From Pegoplata infirma (lineage: Eukaryota; Arthropoda; Insecta; Diptera; Anthomyiidae): 64,000 bases of DNA. The stretch is taken from the NCBI GenBank assembly GCA_963921195.1, contig OY992540.1, forward strand, positions 130,820,671 through 130,884,670. Direction: 5' to 3'. Of the stretch, positions 33,241-43,980 are shown one piece after another (positions within the stretch are counted from its first letter, which is position 1; each line of letters starts with the position of its first letter). Position numbers and translations under genes: made by a program. The notes beneath the pieces are model-generated. The model ran no database searches, was not told the DNA's origin, and saw nothing but the letters and a program-made list of their open reading frames with translations.

Positions 33241-34085
33241 CACTCAAAAAAATACATTAGTAGATTTACTAATTTATTTTTGCTAGAGCTAGTTAGCTAA
33301 CATTTAAAAAATTTTTAGTTGAAATTAGCATGTTAGCAAAAAATTCTTGTAAACTTTATTTAGCGCATTAGCAATTAAAAACAAACTTTGAACTAATTTT
33401 TTTTGCTAGATTTAAAATTGAGTTGACCAAATTTTTACAAGTTTTTTTGCTAATATTAGCAAAATAAATGGTAAATTTTTTTTCTATTTTCAGAAAACTT
33501 AAAATGGCGCTATCTCGAAAACTAAGCCAGATAGAGCAAAATGGAGGCCATTTTTGGTTCTCGGGCTCTCCATAGTATCGCCGGTCCTCTTCACATGTGT
33601 GGACCCTAATGGGCCCTAACTTTGGATCCAAAAAAGTTAGCATTCCCGAAAATTTTAAAATGCTCATATCTCGGTAAATATTGCCGACACAACAAAAAGT
33701 CAAAAGCTCTCCGAGTAATATTTTTGAAGTTATCGAGTTTTTTTAATTCTCAAGACCCCAGTGGCCCCCTATAATCACGTATATCAAAAACTAAGCAAGG
33801 TATAGCGAAACGGACACAAATTTTGGATCAAACACTATGACGATTTTTAAGGAACCCAACTAGGTCTAGGCCCATCGGGGTCTGGACCTATCGGGTCCGA
33901 ACCCAATGGGGTCCTCAGATGTGCATGAACTAAGTTAAAAAAAAATAAAATTTAGTTAACTAATTATTGGCAAAACATTTTTGCTAACTTCAGCAAAAAA
34001 ATTGTGGGTTCAAAATCAGCAAATTTTCTTGTAGGTTTACAAGCTTTTTTTGCTAACATTACAGTTTTGTTTTTTTTTTTGAGTG
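33241..34085. mobile_element. TIR element with CACTCAAAAAAA ends
   Basis: Left CACTCAAAAAAA...GCTAACATTT mirrors right TTGCTAACATTACAG...TTTTTTTTTTTGAGTG. It contains TATCTCGAAAACTAAGC twice and a GGGTCTGGACCTATCGGGTC-rich centre. It splits a repeat that continues at 34086-34270. A 2-bp TG duplication is possible. No transposase. The 111-codon frame at 33368-33703 is on the arm and not supported. Confidence 0.6.
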
Positions 34086-34270
34086 TGGTTAAATTCTGGT
34101 TGCTTTTATCAACATTTTACAGATGTAAATTTACAGTTTTTTTAATCGAAATCATTTCATAGAGTTTTCTTCGTAAAATAACAAAAAATCTTGCTGGTTG
34201 GAAATCTATGGTATTTTCTGCTGGTTCAGCAGAGTATCTCTGTAATTTAACAGAGTGATTATTTTGAGTG
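34086..34270. repeat. Right part of a CACTCAAAA-family element
   Basis: Matches the right third of 34978-35520: AAAAAATCTTGCTGGTTGGA, TATGGTATTTTCTGCTG and the terminus AGAGTGATTATTTTGAGTG. Its left part lies before 33241. Confidence 0.65.
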
Positions 34271-34977
34271 TAGGGAAAACCCGCCATTTTTTGCAAATTC
34301 GACCGATTTAATAGTTTTTTCGATATTCGTGTTCCGCACATCAAAATAACAAATATCATATCGCAAGACAATATATTTTTTTTAATTTTCAAAAATTCGA
34401 AATTTTGATTGCCGGTCGCCAATGGTAATACGGTTGGCCTTAAAATTATTCAACATAAATTTTAGGCCTAGTAGAATAAAAATTTTCAAGGACATTCAAA
34501 ATCAGAAGAAAAACTTTTTTTCCCCATACGAGAAAATGCCGCTCTAATGGGACAAATTTTTTTTTTATCGACATTAGGTGTGGAATGCTTTATGTACTTC
34601 AATTCATTTTTCTGACACATTGGAAAATTTATCCTGCTGCTTAGCTTTAGAGATTGACTGTGGTTTTTGTGAAAGTTCAATATTGGTATCAACATTTGGC
34701 TTCCGGGTTTTCTAGTTTATTATTTCATTCTTTTTCTTTTTTTTTTGTGTTCGAAAACTCATATATAACTTAAATTTACTGTTTGGCTAGGATCAAGGTT
34801 TTCCTTTTATTCATTTTTATAGGCTGACTATTTTTTATTTTTTTGGGGTTTTTTATTGTTGTTAATTCTATAAATTTGATCCAATTTTTTTTTTGATGTT
34901 TTGTCTGCCATTGTAGTTATGTGGGAAATTTCTTTTGTGTTGTGATTTGAATTCATACACTATGCAAAATATTTGTA
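34271..34977. other. AT-rich sequence, nothing recognised
   Basis: Only diverged words of the dispersed repeats. No terminal repeats or convincing coding content. Confidence 0.4.
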
Positions 34978-35520
34978 CACTCAAAATAATTACTCTGTTA
35001 AATACTCTGTAAAATGACTGTAATCTCAATTCGACAAAGTTATCTGACCGAAAAACAAAATTTTGTAAAATTGGAGTTACTCGCTAAAAACTTGTAATTT
35101 TCACAAAAATAAAAAAGTAAATTTACAATTTGGAAGCATTAAAGCGGGAAAATTTAACAAAATTTTAATTTTAATTTTAATTAATTTAATTTTAATTAAT
35201 GTTTTTGAAGCAGAGAAGTTTTACTCATAAAATGGATTTAACTAAAACTTTGTAAATTTACAGTTTTTTTGTAAAATTTTGAACTCATAAATGCATTTAA
35301 CTAAAACTTTGTTAATTTACAGAGTTTTTTGGTAAAATTCTTCTTGGTTTTATCAGTATTTTACAGATAATTCTGTAAATTTACAGTTTTTTTATCGAAA
35401 TCATTTTACAGAGTTTTCTTCGTAAAATAACAAAAAATCTTGCTGGTTGGAAATCTATGGTATTTTCTGCTGACTCAGCAGAGTATCTCTGTAATTTAAC
35501 AGAGTGATTATTTTGAGTGT
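34978..35520. mobile_element. TIR element with CACTCAAAATAAT ends
   Basis: CACTCAAAATAATTACTCTG at the left is mirrored by CAGAGTGATTATTTTGAGTG at the right. Flanking dinucleotides are TA on both sides, consistent with a TA target duplication. The inner sequence repeats ACTAAAACTTTGTAAATTTA. A 543-bp non-autonomous element. Confidence 0.7.
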
Positions 35521-35905
35521 AGTTTTATAGTTTTTTTTTTATCCTTTATACTCTTTATTCATTCTATTCTTTACTTTTGTTTTTTTTTTTTTGTTTGCTG
35601 TTATGAATGATATTTATGCATTTTAAGCACGAAATATTATTTTCAATTCTTTTCAGTTGTTAAGTTTTTTAGCCCTACATTACTTTGTGTAGTAATAAAA
35701 CTACCCATTTGGTAGACACACTGAAAATAATAACTCTGTTAAAGTACAGAAAAACTCTGCTAATTTAACAGAGTACAACATACTTTTCCAGCTAGCAACA
35801 TTTCATGGTAATTTTACTATAAAACTCTGTAAAATGATTTTGAGTAAAATATTGGTTAAATAAACCAGTATTTAGCAAAGAAAAACTGTTTTTGTTACTT
35901 TTTCA

Positions 35906-35965
35906 ATTTAAACAAGTAGGAAAGTTGAATTCGACTTGGCCGAATCTATGAATACCCTCCACAAT
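35906..35965 (-). mobile_element. DINE-1-like 3' end fragment
   Basis: On the minus strand, GAGGGTATTCATAGATTCGG leads into CCAAGTCGAATTCAACTTTC and CTACTTGTTT. This is the 3' hairpin region and terminus of a DINE-1-like element. The 5' part is not evident. Confidence 0.6.
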
Positions 35966-36094
35966 GCACTTTTTAAGTGATAAAAAATTTTTCTAACGTG
36001 AAAAAAACCACAATTTAATTAGAAATATTTTATTTTGTGTAAAAAAAACTTTTTTAAAGTAATTTTTGAAAAAAAAAAAAATAATTTACTAAAT

Positions 36095-36200
36095 TTTTTT
36101 TTTGAGTGTAAAATTTATTTTGAGTGTAATTTTTTTTTGAGTGTAAATTTTTTTTTGAGTGTATTTTTTTTTTTAGTGTAAAAATATTTTTGAGTGACAA
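36095..36200 (+). repeat. Cluster of TTTTGAGTGTAA words
   Basis: Five or six copies of TTTTTGAGTGTAA-like words in about 100 bp, separated by short T/A runs. The word equals the terminal sequence of the neighbouring CACTCAAAA elements. Confidence 0.75.
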
Positions 36201-36775
36201 AAATACGTTGTAAAATATTTTTGTGACTTACCAATGTTTTTAAAACATGCACTCAAAATAATAACTCTGTAAAATACTGTGTAAAATGACTGTAATCTGA
36301 ATTCAACAGATATTTGACAGAGTTTTCTGTCAAAATACAGATTTAAAGAAAATACTTTGTATTTTATTGTGACAAAAAAACAAAGTTTCATCTATTATAT
36401 TACTTTTAACTTTGTAATCTTAATTTTACAGATAATTAACAGAGTTTTCTTCTAAAATACAGATTTAAGCGAAATACTCTGTATTTTTTATAACCAAAAC
36501 ACTAAGTTTTATCTGTATTTTTACTTATTTCTATGTAATCGTAATTTCATAGATAAAAACGGAGTTTTCTGTAAAAACACCAACATTTTATCGGTATTTT
36601 TTTTATTTTTTGAGAAAATGATAAAAAGTATCAAAAAAAATCTTTTTAAAAATCTTAAACAAATTTTACAAAATAACATGTATATTACTAAACTCTGTAA
36701 ATTTACAGAGTTTTCTCTGTAAAATTTTGGTTACATCATAGCATTTTACAAATATGTGTAAATTTACAGAGTTTT
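36201..36775. repeat. Degenerate ACAGAGTTTTC repeats
   Basis: AACTCTGTAAAATAC, TTGACAGAGTTTTCTGTCAA and GAAAATACTTTGTATTTTAT words recur with a period of about 120 bp. Part of the interior of 35719-37651. Confidence 0.55.
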
Positions 36776-37461
36776 TATACCCTCCAACTACAGTATGGGG
36801 GTATACTCACTTTGTCATTCCGTTTGTAACGCATCGAAATATCGGTCGGGGACCCCATAAAGTATATATATTATTGATCTATGATAGATTCTAAGACTTT
36901 TCTAGAATGTCCGTATGTCCGTCCGTCCGTCCGTCTGTATAAGACACGATGCAGTCCAAAATAAAAGAGATAGACTCGTCAAGTTTGGCAGGAGTATGTG
37001 TTTTGGTCCTAGGCAGTTTAAGTTCGTAAATGGGCAAAATCGGACCAGGGGGAAAAAAGTTCCCCCTTGAAGAACTTAACTAACCTCTGAAAAACGCCAT
37101 ATTTTCACAGGTTTTTTTTGTATTTCTGTTAAGCAAATGAAACAATTTGATGTCAGAAAAAGTCCAAGGTCCTGCACTTGGACCCAGGAAATAAAAAAAA
37201 TCGTTTTTTTTTTGCCCATCCCCCTTTTGTTGGCGTGGACATTAAAAATGTTTTTAAATAATGATAAAATTGTGTTACTTAAGCTTCAAAAGCATAATAA
37301 ATGAATTTTTAAACATTTACCGCATGGGTTTATGTGCCCCTTCAATGACCCCTACTGACCCTCCCCAAAAAAAAAAACTCCCCTGCATTTTTTTACTTTA
37401 TTTTTATATGTTGGAGGGTATTATAGATTCGGCACAGCCGAATTTAACACTCTCACTTGTT
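36776..37461 (+). mobile_element. DINE-1-like element, complete
   Basis: It begins TATACCCTCCAACTACAGTA. It has CCGATATTTCG-type, CATAAAGTATATATATTATT and GTCCGTCCGTCCGTCTG blocks. It ends with the perfect hairpin ATTCGGCACAGCCGAAT and AACACTCTCACTTGT. Closest relative in the window is 57250-57950. Inserted in the TIR element 35719-37651. Confidence 0.85.
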
Positions 37462-37929
37462 CTTTGCTAAAGTGGTTTATTTAACCAATATTTTACTAGA
37501 AACTCTGTAAATTAACAGTTTTTTTTGTCAAAATCATTTTACAGAGTTTTATAGTAAAATTACCAAGAAATGTTGCAAGCTGGAAAGTATGGTGTACTCT
37601 GTTAAATTAGCAGAGTTTTTCTGTAATTTAACAGAGTTATTATTTTGAGTGTGTTTAACGGGTTTTCAACACGTGAATTTAAGGTGAAACTACCCGAGTA
37701 AAAAAATTGATATGACACAATATATAATTTAATATGGGTTCGTGTCCATTTTGATATAATCTTATACGAAAAATGGTTTCATAAGATTTGATCGAATAAT
37801 ATCTAATAATATCAGTTTATATAACTTTATATCGACTTTGATACGAGTTTTGGTCTAATCCAATGATATAAAATTATATCCAATTATATTAAAATTTATA
37901 CAATTTTATAAATCGGATGTTTTTTTTTA

Positions 37930-38129
37930 GTTTTTAATAAAAAGTTGAAAAATTAAAATAATAAAAATAAGTTGTTCTTTGAAAAAAACTTGGAAAAATT
38001 TCAAAAAATGGAGTCATGTTTAATTTCATATAAAACACTTAGAAAATATTTTCAAAAAAATTTGTCCTTGGAAAAAACTTAGAAAAATTTGAAAAAATGG
38101 AGTTATATAAAATTTTATATAAAACACTT
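37930..38129 (+). repeat. 95-bp tandem repeat, left part
   Basis: Units contain CTTGGAAAAAACTTAGAAAA, AAAATGGAGT and TTTATATAAAACACTT. The array resumes at 42630 and again at 53259, so it was split by two insertions. Confidence 0.8.
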
Positions 38130-38302
38130 CCCGAGTAAAAAAGTTCCTATATAATTGTATATAATTTTATAAACATCATATATGATTATATAAAATTATA
38201 TAGAATTTGATGCGAAAAATGAGTCGATCAAACCATATAAAATTTTATCAATGTTACTTGTGTTTTGATAAATCCCTATTAATATTATAAATCTGATTGT
38301 TG

Positions 38303-38306
<4 letters not shown>

Positions 38307-38382
<76 letters not shown>

Positions 38383-38408
38383 TTCTGTCTGTCTGTCTGT
38401 CTGTCTGT
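38307..38408 (+). repeat. GTCT microsatellite, about 25 units
   Basis: Uninterrupted except for one CTTT near 38382. Lies about 30 bp inside the 5' end of Helentron-like element 2. A shorter one, with one interruption, follows the internal 5' start at 39623-39652. Confidence 0.95.
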
Positions 38409-38409
38409 T

Positions 38410-41400
38410 CCGCAATAAGTAAAGAACGGCTTAACCGATTTTCATGAAATTTTCACCACAGATAGTAATAACCAAGGCGGGAACTATAGGCTATAAGAGA
38501 CCGCGATCGGACAAAGGGGCGTAAAATGCCACGCCCCTTTGTACCATGCTGAAGCTATATCTGCCTGTCCGGCAATAACAGAAAAACGGCTTAACCGATT
38601 TTCATGAAATTTTCACCACAGATAGTATTAACCGAGGCGGGAACTATAGGTCATAAGCAACCGCGATCGGACAAAGGGGCGTAAAATGCCACGCCCCTTT
38701 GTACGATGTTGAAGCTATATCTGCCTGTACGGCAATAACAGAAAAACGGCTTATCCGATTTTCATGAAATTTTCACCACAGATAGTACTAACCGAGGCGG
38801 GAGCTATAGGCTATTAGAGACCGCGATCAGACAAAGGGGCGTAAAATGCCACGCCCCTTTGTACCATGCTGAAGCTATATCTGCCTGTCCGGCAATAACG
38901 GAATAAACGGCTGAATCGATTTTCATGAAATTTTCACCACAGATAGTACTGACCGAGGCGGAAACAATAGGCCAGAAACATCCGCGATCGGAAAAAGTGG
39001 GCGTAAAATGCCACGCCCCTTTGTACTATACAGAAACTATGTCTGCCTGTTCCGCGATTACTGAAAAGCGATTTTACCGATTTCACTTAAATTTTCACCA
39101 CAGATAGTACTAACCGAGGCGGAAACTATGAGCCACATTAGAGGGCGATCGAAACAAGGGGCGTAAAATGTCACGCCCCTTTTTATTACACTGAAAGTTA
39201 TTTCTTGCTTTTCCGCAATTACGCTTAAACGGCTGAGCTAATTTTCATGAAATTTTCACCACAGATTGTATTAACCGAAGCGAAAACTATGAGCCACATT
39301 AGAGGGCGATCAAAAAAGAAGGCGTAAAATGGCACGCCCCTTTGTATTACATTGAAAATTATTTCTTCCTGTTCCGTAATCACTCATAAACGGCTGAACT
39401 GATTTTAGTATAATTTTTACCAATGATAGTACTAACCGAGGCGAAAACTATAGATTATAAATAGAGCGCCTTTGGACAAAAAGGCGGAAAATGCCACACC
39501 TCTTTGACACGCCCCTTTGTAATATACTAAACGTTTTTTCTGAATGTTTCTTAATCATGCTTAAACGACTATACCGATTTTAATCCCTATCCCTATTAAT
39601 ATTATAAATCTGATTGTTGGTTTGTCTGTCTGTCTTTCTGTCTGTCTGTCTGTTCCGCAATAAGTACAGAACGGCTTAACCGATTTTCATGAAATGTTCA
39701 CCACAGGTAGTACTAACCGAGGCGGGAACTATAGGCCAAAAGCGACCGCGATCGGAAAAAGGGGCGTAAAATGCCACGCCCCTTTGTACTATGCTATAGC
39801 TATATCTGCCTGTCCGGCAATAAAGGAAAAACGGCTGAACCGATTGTCATGAAATTTTCACCACCGATAGTAATAACCGAGTCGGGAACTATAGGCTAGA
39901 AAAATCCGCGATCGGAAAAATGGGCGTAAAATGCCACGCCCCTTTGTACTATACAGAAACTATGTCAGCATGTTCCGCAATCACTGAAAAGTGATTTAAC
40001 CGATTTCACTGAAATTTTTACCACAGATAGTACTAACCGAGGCGAAAACCACAATAGAGGGCGATCAAAAAAGAGGCGTAAAATGCCACGCCCCTTTTTG
40101 TTACACTGAAAGCTATTTCTGTCTTTTCCGCAATTACGCTTAAACGGCTGAACTGATTTCCATGAAATTTTCACTACAGATAGTATTAAGCGAAGCGAAA
40201 AGTATGCTTCACAATAGAAGGCGATCGAAGAAAGGGGTAAAATGCCACGCCCCTTTGTATTACATCGAAAGTTATTTCTTCCTGTTTCTCAATCACGCAT
40301 AAATGGCTGAACCGATTTTAATGAAGTTTTTACCAAAGATAGTACTAACCGAGCCGGAAACTAGAAATTATAATAGAGCGCGTTTGGACAAAGGGGCGGA
40401 AAATGTCACGCCCCTTTTTACTATACTGAAAGTTTTTTCTGTATGTTCCGTAATCATGCTTAAACGACCATACCGATTTAAAAGAAATAAAATATCACGC
40501 CCTTTTTTATTTAATTGAACGCTATTTCTGTCTGTTCCGTAATTTAGCATAAACTGCTAAAGCGATTAGAATGAAATTTTTTCCACAGATAGTAAGTACT
40601 TACCAAGGCGGGAACTATAGATTAAAATACAGCGCGTTTGGACAAAGTGGCGTAAATTGACACGCGCCTTTGTACTATACTGAAAGTACTTCTGCCTGTT
40701 TCTTAATAACGCTTAAACGACTAAACCGATTTTAACAAAAAATTTTCCATAGATAGTACTAACAGAGGCGGGCACTTTAGTATGTAGCAACTGCCACGCC
40801 TTTTGCAATGTACTGAAAGTTCATTCTGCCTTTCCGTAATCATTTTAAACGGTTATCATAATATTCACCACAGTTAGTTAGTACTTATTGAGGCGGAAAC
40901 TATAGACACGACCATACAAAGGCGTGAATTGCCACGTCCCTTTGTAATACATTGAGATTTATTTCTGCCCGATCCGTACACATGCGCTAACGGTGAAAAA
41001 ATTTTAATTAAATTTCATTACAGATGGTATCACCGTGGCGATCGGGAAAAGGGGCTTAAAATGCCGCAGCCCTTTGTATTAAATTAAAAAATATTTTTCC
41101 CTGTTGAACGATATGCCATATTAGCCCGTGATTAGGCAAATGGGAGTAAAATGCCACGTCAATTTGTAATATACAGAACGCTATTTCTGGCTTATTTGCT
41201 ATCATGCAAAAACGGCTTAACCAACTCCTTTAAACACTACTGTTAGAACTAACTGAACGCGAACTATTTGCTATATCATAACCTGAAAACAGTTGAGCCG
41301 ATTTCAATGAAATTTCCAACACAAATAGTGATATAGCCAATATTTTTGATAAAAAGGCATATAATGGCACGCCCCTTTGTACTTTAGTGAGAGTTATGTC

Positions 41401-41600
41401 TGCTGAACAAATTTAGTTGCAATTTTCTTCACGGTCATGAGAACAAAATTGAACTAAATGCGTTAAATGCCACACCCACTTGAACTACAGTGAAAGTTAT
41501 GTCTTTATTGATGTTTTCACTTCATAAAGTGCTAACCGAGGATGGAACTATAGGTTCCTTTGAAAAGCCATTAAATAAATACATTAGGCGTTTTTTGTTG
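38410..41600 (+). repeat. Tandem repeat, about 160 bp, hairpin in each unit
   Basis: Roughly 18-20 units marked by CGGCTTAACCGATTTTCATG, TTTCACCACAGATAGTACTA and AACCGAGGCGGGAACTATAG. Most of the first dozen units carry AAAGGGGCGT, an AAAATGCC loop and ACGCCCCTTT, a stem of up to 10 bp. Later units decay. Short frames here are repeat artefacts. Confidence 0.9.
39591..39652 (+). repeat. Internal second copy of the element 2 5' end
   Basis: CCCTATTAATATTATAAATC followed by TGATTGTTGGTTTGTCTGTC recurs 1,317 bp after the first start. It directly follows a truncated repeat unit. Confidence 0.9.
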
Positions 41601-42123
41601 GCATAATTATCAGTGTTCTACCATACAAAGTTCTCATTAGTGTTAACGCTCAAAATTCTAGAAGTTAAAAATTAACTTGCATACATTGTGAATGATTCTC
41701 TTATTGTTAATGGCTCTCTTTGGTATTAAAAAAAAAGATAAATATTTTTGTGTTGCTTTCAAGCTAAATTGCATTTAATAAACTAATTTTATCAATATTT
41801 CATCGAAAATGTGTAATATTTTACAAAACTATTCCAAACGACGCTAAATTAAGTTGAGAAATTTATGGAAGTTAATGTTTCGTTTTTTTTTTCGTTTTGA
41901 TGCATGTTAACAATCTAAGTTTGCCAACAAAAAAGGCGTATTAATATTAGGTTTATTCCCATGACGGAGGAACACGTACACACCATGTTCCCGACGCTAA
42001 GAAAAATCGAAAAATAAAATCGACCAAACCTCATGAATAGGTTTATATTCATTAGTGAAAAGCCACGAAGAAGTAGATTAAATGATAATAAAAAACTCAT
42101 TCATTACATAACATTTTTTTTCA

Positions 42124-42141
42124 ACCCGGGCAACGCCGGGT
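42124..42141 (+). other. 3' terminal hairpin of Helentron-like element 2
   Basis: ACCCGGGCAACGCCGGGT: 6-bp stem ACCCGG/CCGGGT, 6-nt loop, 13 bp before the element end at 42154. Confidence 0.85.
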
Positions 42142-42629
42142 GCAAAACAGCTAGTTTTTTATATAATTTTATGCGAAATTTGGACCCCTATTTTTATATA
42201 ACAAAAGCAAATTTATATAATCAGATATAATTATATACAACTATATCAAATTATATAAAACAATATATAATTTTATAAAGTTATATAAAATTATATCAAG
42301 TTTTATATAAATCATAAAATTTTGTTTTAATTATATATAATTATATATAATTTAATGTAACTTTATATAGTTTTATACAGTTTTATACAATTTTATATAT
42401 TTTTATATAATTATATCTAATTATATAATTTTGCTATTATTATATAAAAATAGGGGTCCAAATTTCGCATAAAATTATATAAAAAATTTATCAAAATATA
42501 TGAAACATTGATCAAATTTTATATAGTTTTATCGACTCATTTTTCGCATCAAATTCTATATAATTCTATTTAATCATATATGATGTTTATAAAATTATAT
42601 ACAATTATATAGGAACTTTTTTACTCGGG

Positions 42630-42862
42630 TTAGAAAATATTTGCGATAAAAAAAATGTTTTTTGAAAAAAACTTAGAAAAAATTTAAAAGATGGAGTCAA
42701 ATAAAATTTTATATAAAACACTTAGAAAATATTCGTGATAAAAAAGTGGTGCTTGGAAAAATCTTAGAAAAATAAAAAAATATGAAGTCATATGAAATTT
42801 TATATAAAACACTTTGAAAATATTTGCGATAAAAATATGTTCTTGGAAAACACTTAAAAAAA
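42630..42862 (+). repeat. 95-bp tandem repeat, middle part
   Basis: Continuation of 37930-38129 with TTAGAAAATATTTGCGATAA, TGGAGTCAAATAAAATTTTA and further units. Interrupted again at 42863. Confidence 0.8.
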
Positions 42863-42944
42863 CCCGAGTAAAAAAAAATTGTATGGTAAAACATGTTATC
42901 TTATAAAATTATATATAATTTATTGGATCTGATTTTGCTAAATT

Positions 42945-43250
42945 TCATCCGAAAATTGGCCGCGCCAAAGTTATCTCATAACATCTTATAATATATGAAG
43001 TTACGCCAAAGTTATCCCAAATTATCTATTATCATGATTTTGTATTAAATATGATATGATGTAATTTCATCCGGAAATTGGCCGCGCCAAAGTTATCTTA
43101 AAATATCCAATATCATGATTTTATATTAAATTGGATATTATATAATGTAATATCATCCGAAATTTGGCCGCGCCAAAGTTATCTTATAATATCTGATATC
43201 TTGATTTTATAAAAAAAATTATGGATACATTTTTATCCAAAAAATGTTTC
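42945..43250 (+). repeat. Short tandem repeat with TTGGCCGCGCCAAAGTTATC
   Basis: The GGCCGCGCCAAAGTTATCT core occurs at 42958, 43080 and 43166, each preceded by TTTCATCCG or TATCATCCG. Isolated GC-rich words inside AT-rich layer C. Confidence 0.75.
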
Positions 43251-43287
43251 TGTTTTTAGATTTATCTATATATATAAAAGAGTGTGG

Positions 43288-43310
43288 TGACTGACTGACT
43301 GACTGACTGA
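43288..43310 (+). repeat. TGAC microsatellite
   Basis: Five to six TGAC units 24 bp inside the 5' end of Helentron-like element 3, mirroring the one in element 1. Confidence 0.9.
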
Positions 43311-43369
43311 TTGGCAATAATCATCGCCCAGCCCAAACCGCTGAAGCTAGAGACTTGAAATTTGGAATG

Positions 43370-43980
43370 TAGGTTCGGCTCCCGACAAAACCACCCACTA
43401 AGAAGGGATTTTTGGAAATTCCGATTCTAAGGGGGGCAAAAGGGGGAAAATAGGGCCCTTTGGGGGATTTTGTATCTTTTGAACTAATAGTCCTAGAAAC
43501 TTCAAATTTGAACTCTAGGATCCTCTCTCGGAAATAAAATTTCGGAAAATTTTTTTTTGGAAAATTCCGCCTCCAAGGGGGGAAAAAGGGGAAAATAGGG
43601 CAAATTGGTACATTTTTTATATTCTAAACAAATGGTCCCAGAAACTTGAAATTCGAACTCTAGGACCCTCTCGCGGAAATAACATTTTGGAAAAAGTCAT
43701 ATTTTGAAAATTCCGTTTCTAAGGTGGGGGGGAGGGGGAAAATAGGGCAAGTTGGTGCATTTTGTATTTTCTGAACTAATGGTCCTACAATCTTGAAATT
43801 AATATATGAATATAGGATACTCTCGCGGAAATAACATTTTGAAAAAAGTACTTTTTTGAAAATTCCGGTTTTAAGGGGGACAAAAAGGGGGAAAATAGGG
43901 CAATTTGGTGAATTTTGAACTAATGGTCCTAGAAACTAGATATTTGATTTATAGTATCCTCTCGGGGAAAAAACATTTTT
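43370..43980 (+). repeat. First block of about 130-bp repeats (element 3)
   Basis: Units share AATGGTCCTAGAAACTTGAA, GGA(T/C)CCTCTCGCGGAAATAA and TTCCG.(C/T)T(C/T)(T/C)AAGGGGG. The part after about 43590 is duplicated at 44632-45010. Confidence 0.9.

Larger units (their letters stand above)
35719..37651. mobile_element. TIR element with about 170-bp inverted repeats
   Basis: Left CACTGAAAATAATAACTCTG, then AACAGAGTACA, CATGGTAATTTTACTATAAA and GGTTAAATAAACCAGTATTT are mirrored at 37461-37651. The interior contains two DINE-1-like pieces and a run of TTTTGAGTGTAA words. It belongs with the CACTCAAAA group. Confidence 0.7.
38274..42154 (+). mobile_element. Helentron-like element 2
   Basis: It begins CCCTATTAATATTATAAATC, a start widely seen in insect Helitron-like families such as lepidopteran Lep1, followed by a GTCT microsatellite. 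It ends with the ACCCGGGCAACGCCGGGT hairpin and AGCTAG before T. The interior is about 160-bp tandem repeats with no Rep/helicase frame. Insertion was between T residues of the left arm of layer B; the right arm retains the unoccupied sequence. A second copy of the 5' start occurs at 39591. Confidence 0.85.
38130..42629. mobile_element. CCCGAGTAAAAA palindromic element (layer B)
   Basis: Left CCCGAGTAAAAAAGTTCC and right GGAACTTTTTTACTCGGG are exact mirrors. The arms stay mirrored inward (GAATTTGATGCGAAAAATGA; GCGAAATTTGGACCCCTATT). Without the Helentron-like insertion at 38274-42154 it is 619 bp and nearly fully palindromic. TT on both sides fits a 2-bp duplication within the 95-bp repeat. 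Confidence 0.85.

Noticed and set aside
38410..41600. CRISPR or structural RNA gene array
   Set aside because: Repeats of 160 bp bounded by Helentron-type ends explain the array; the hairpin is reported as a finding only.
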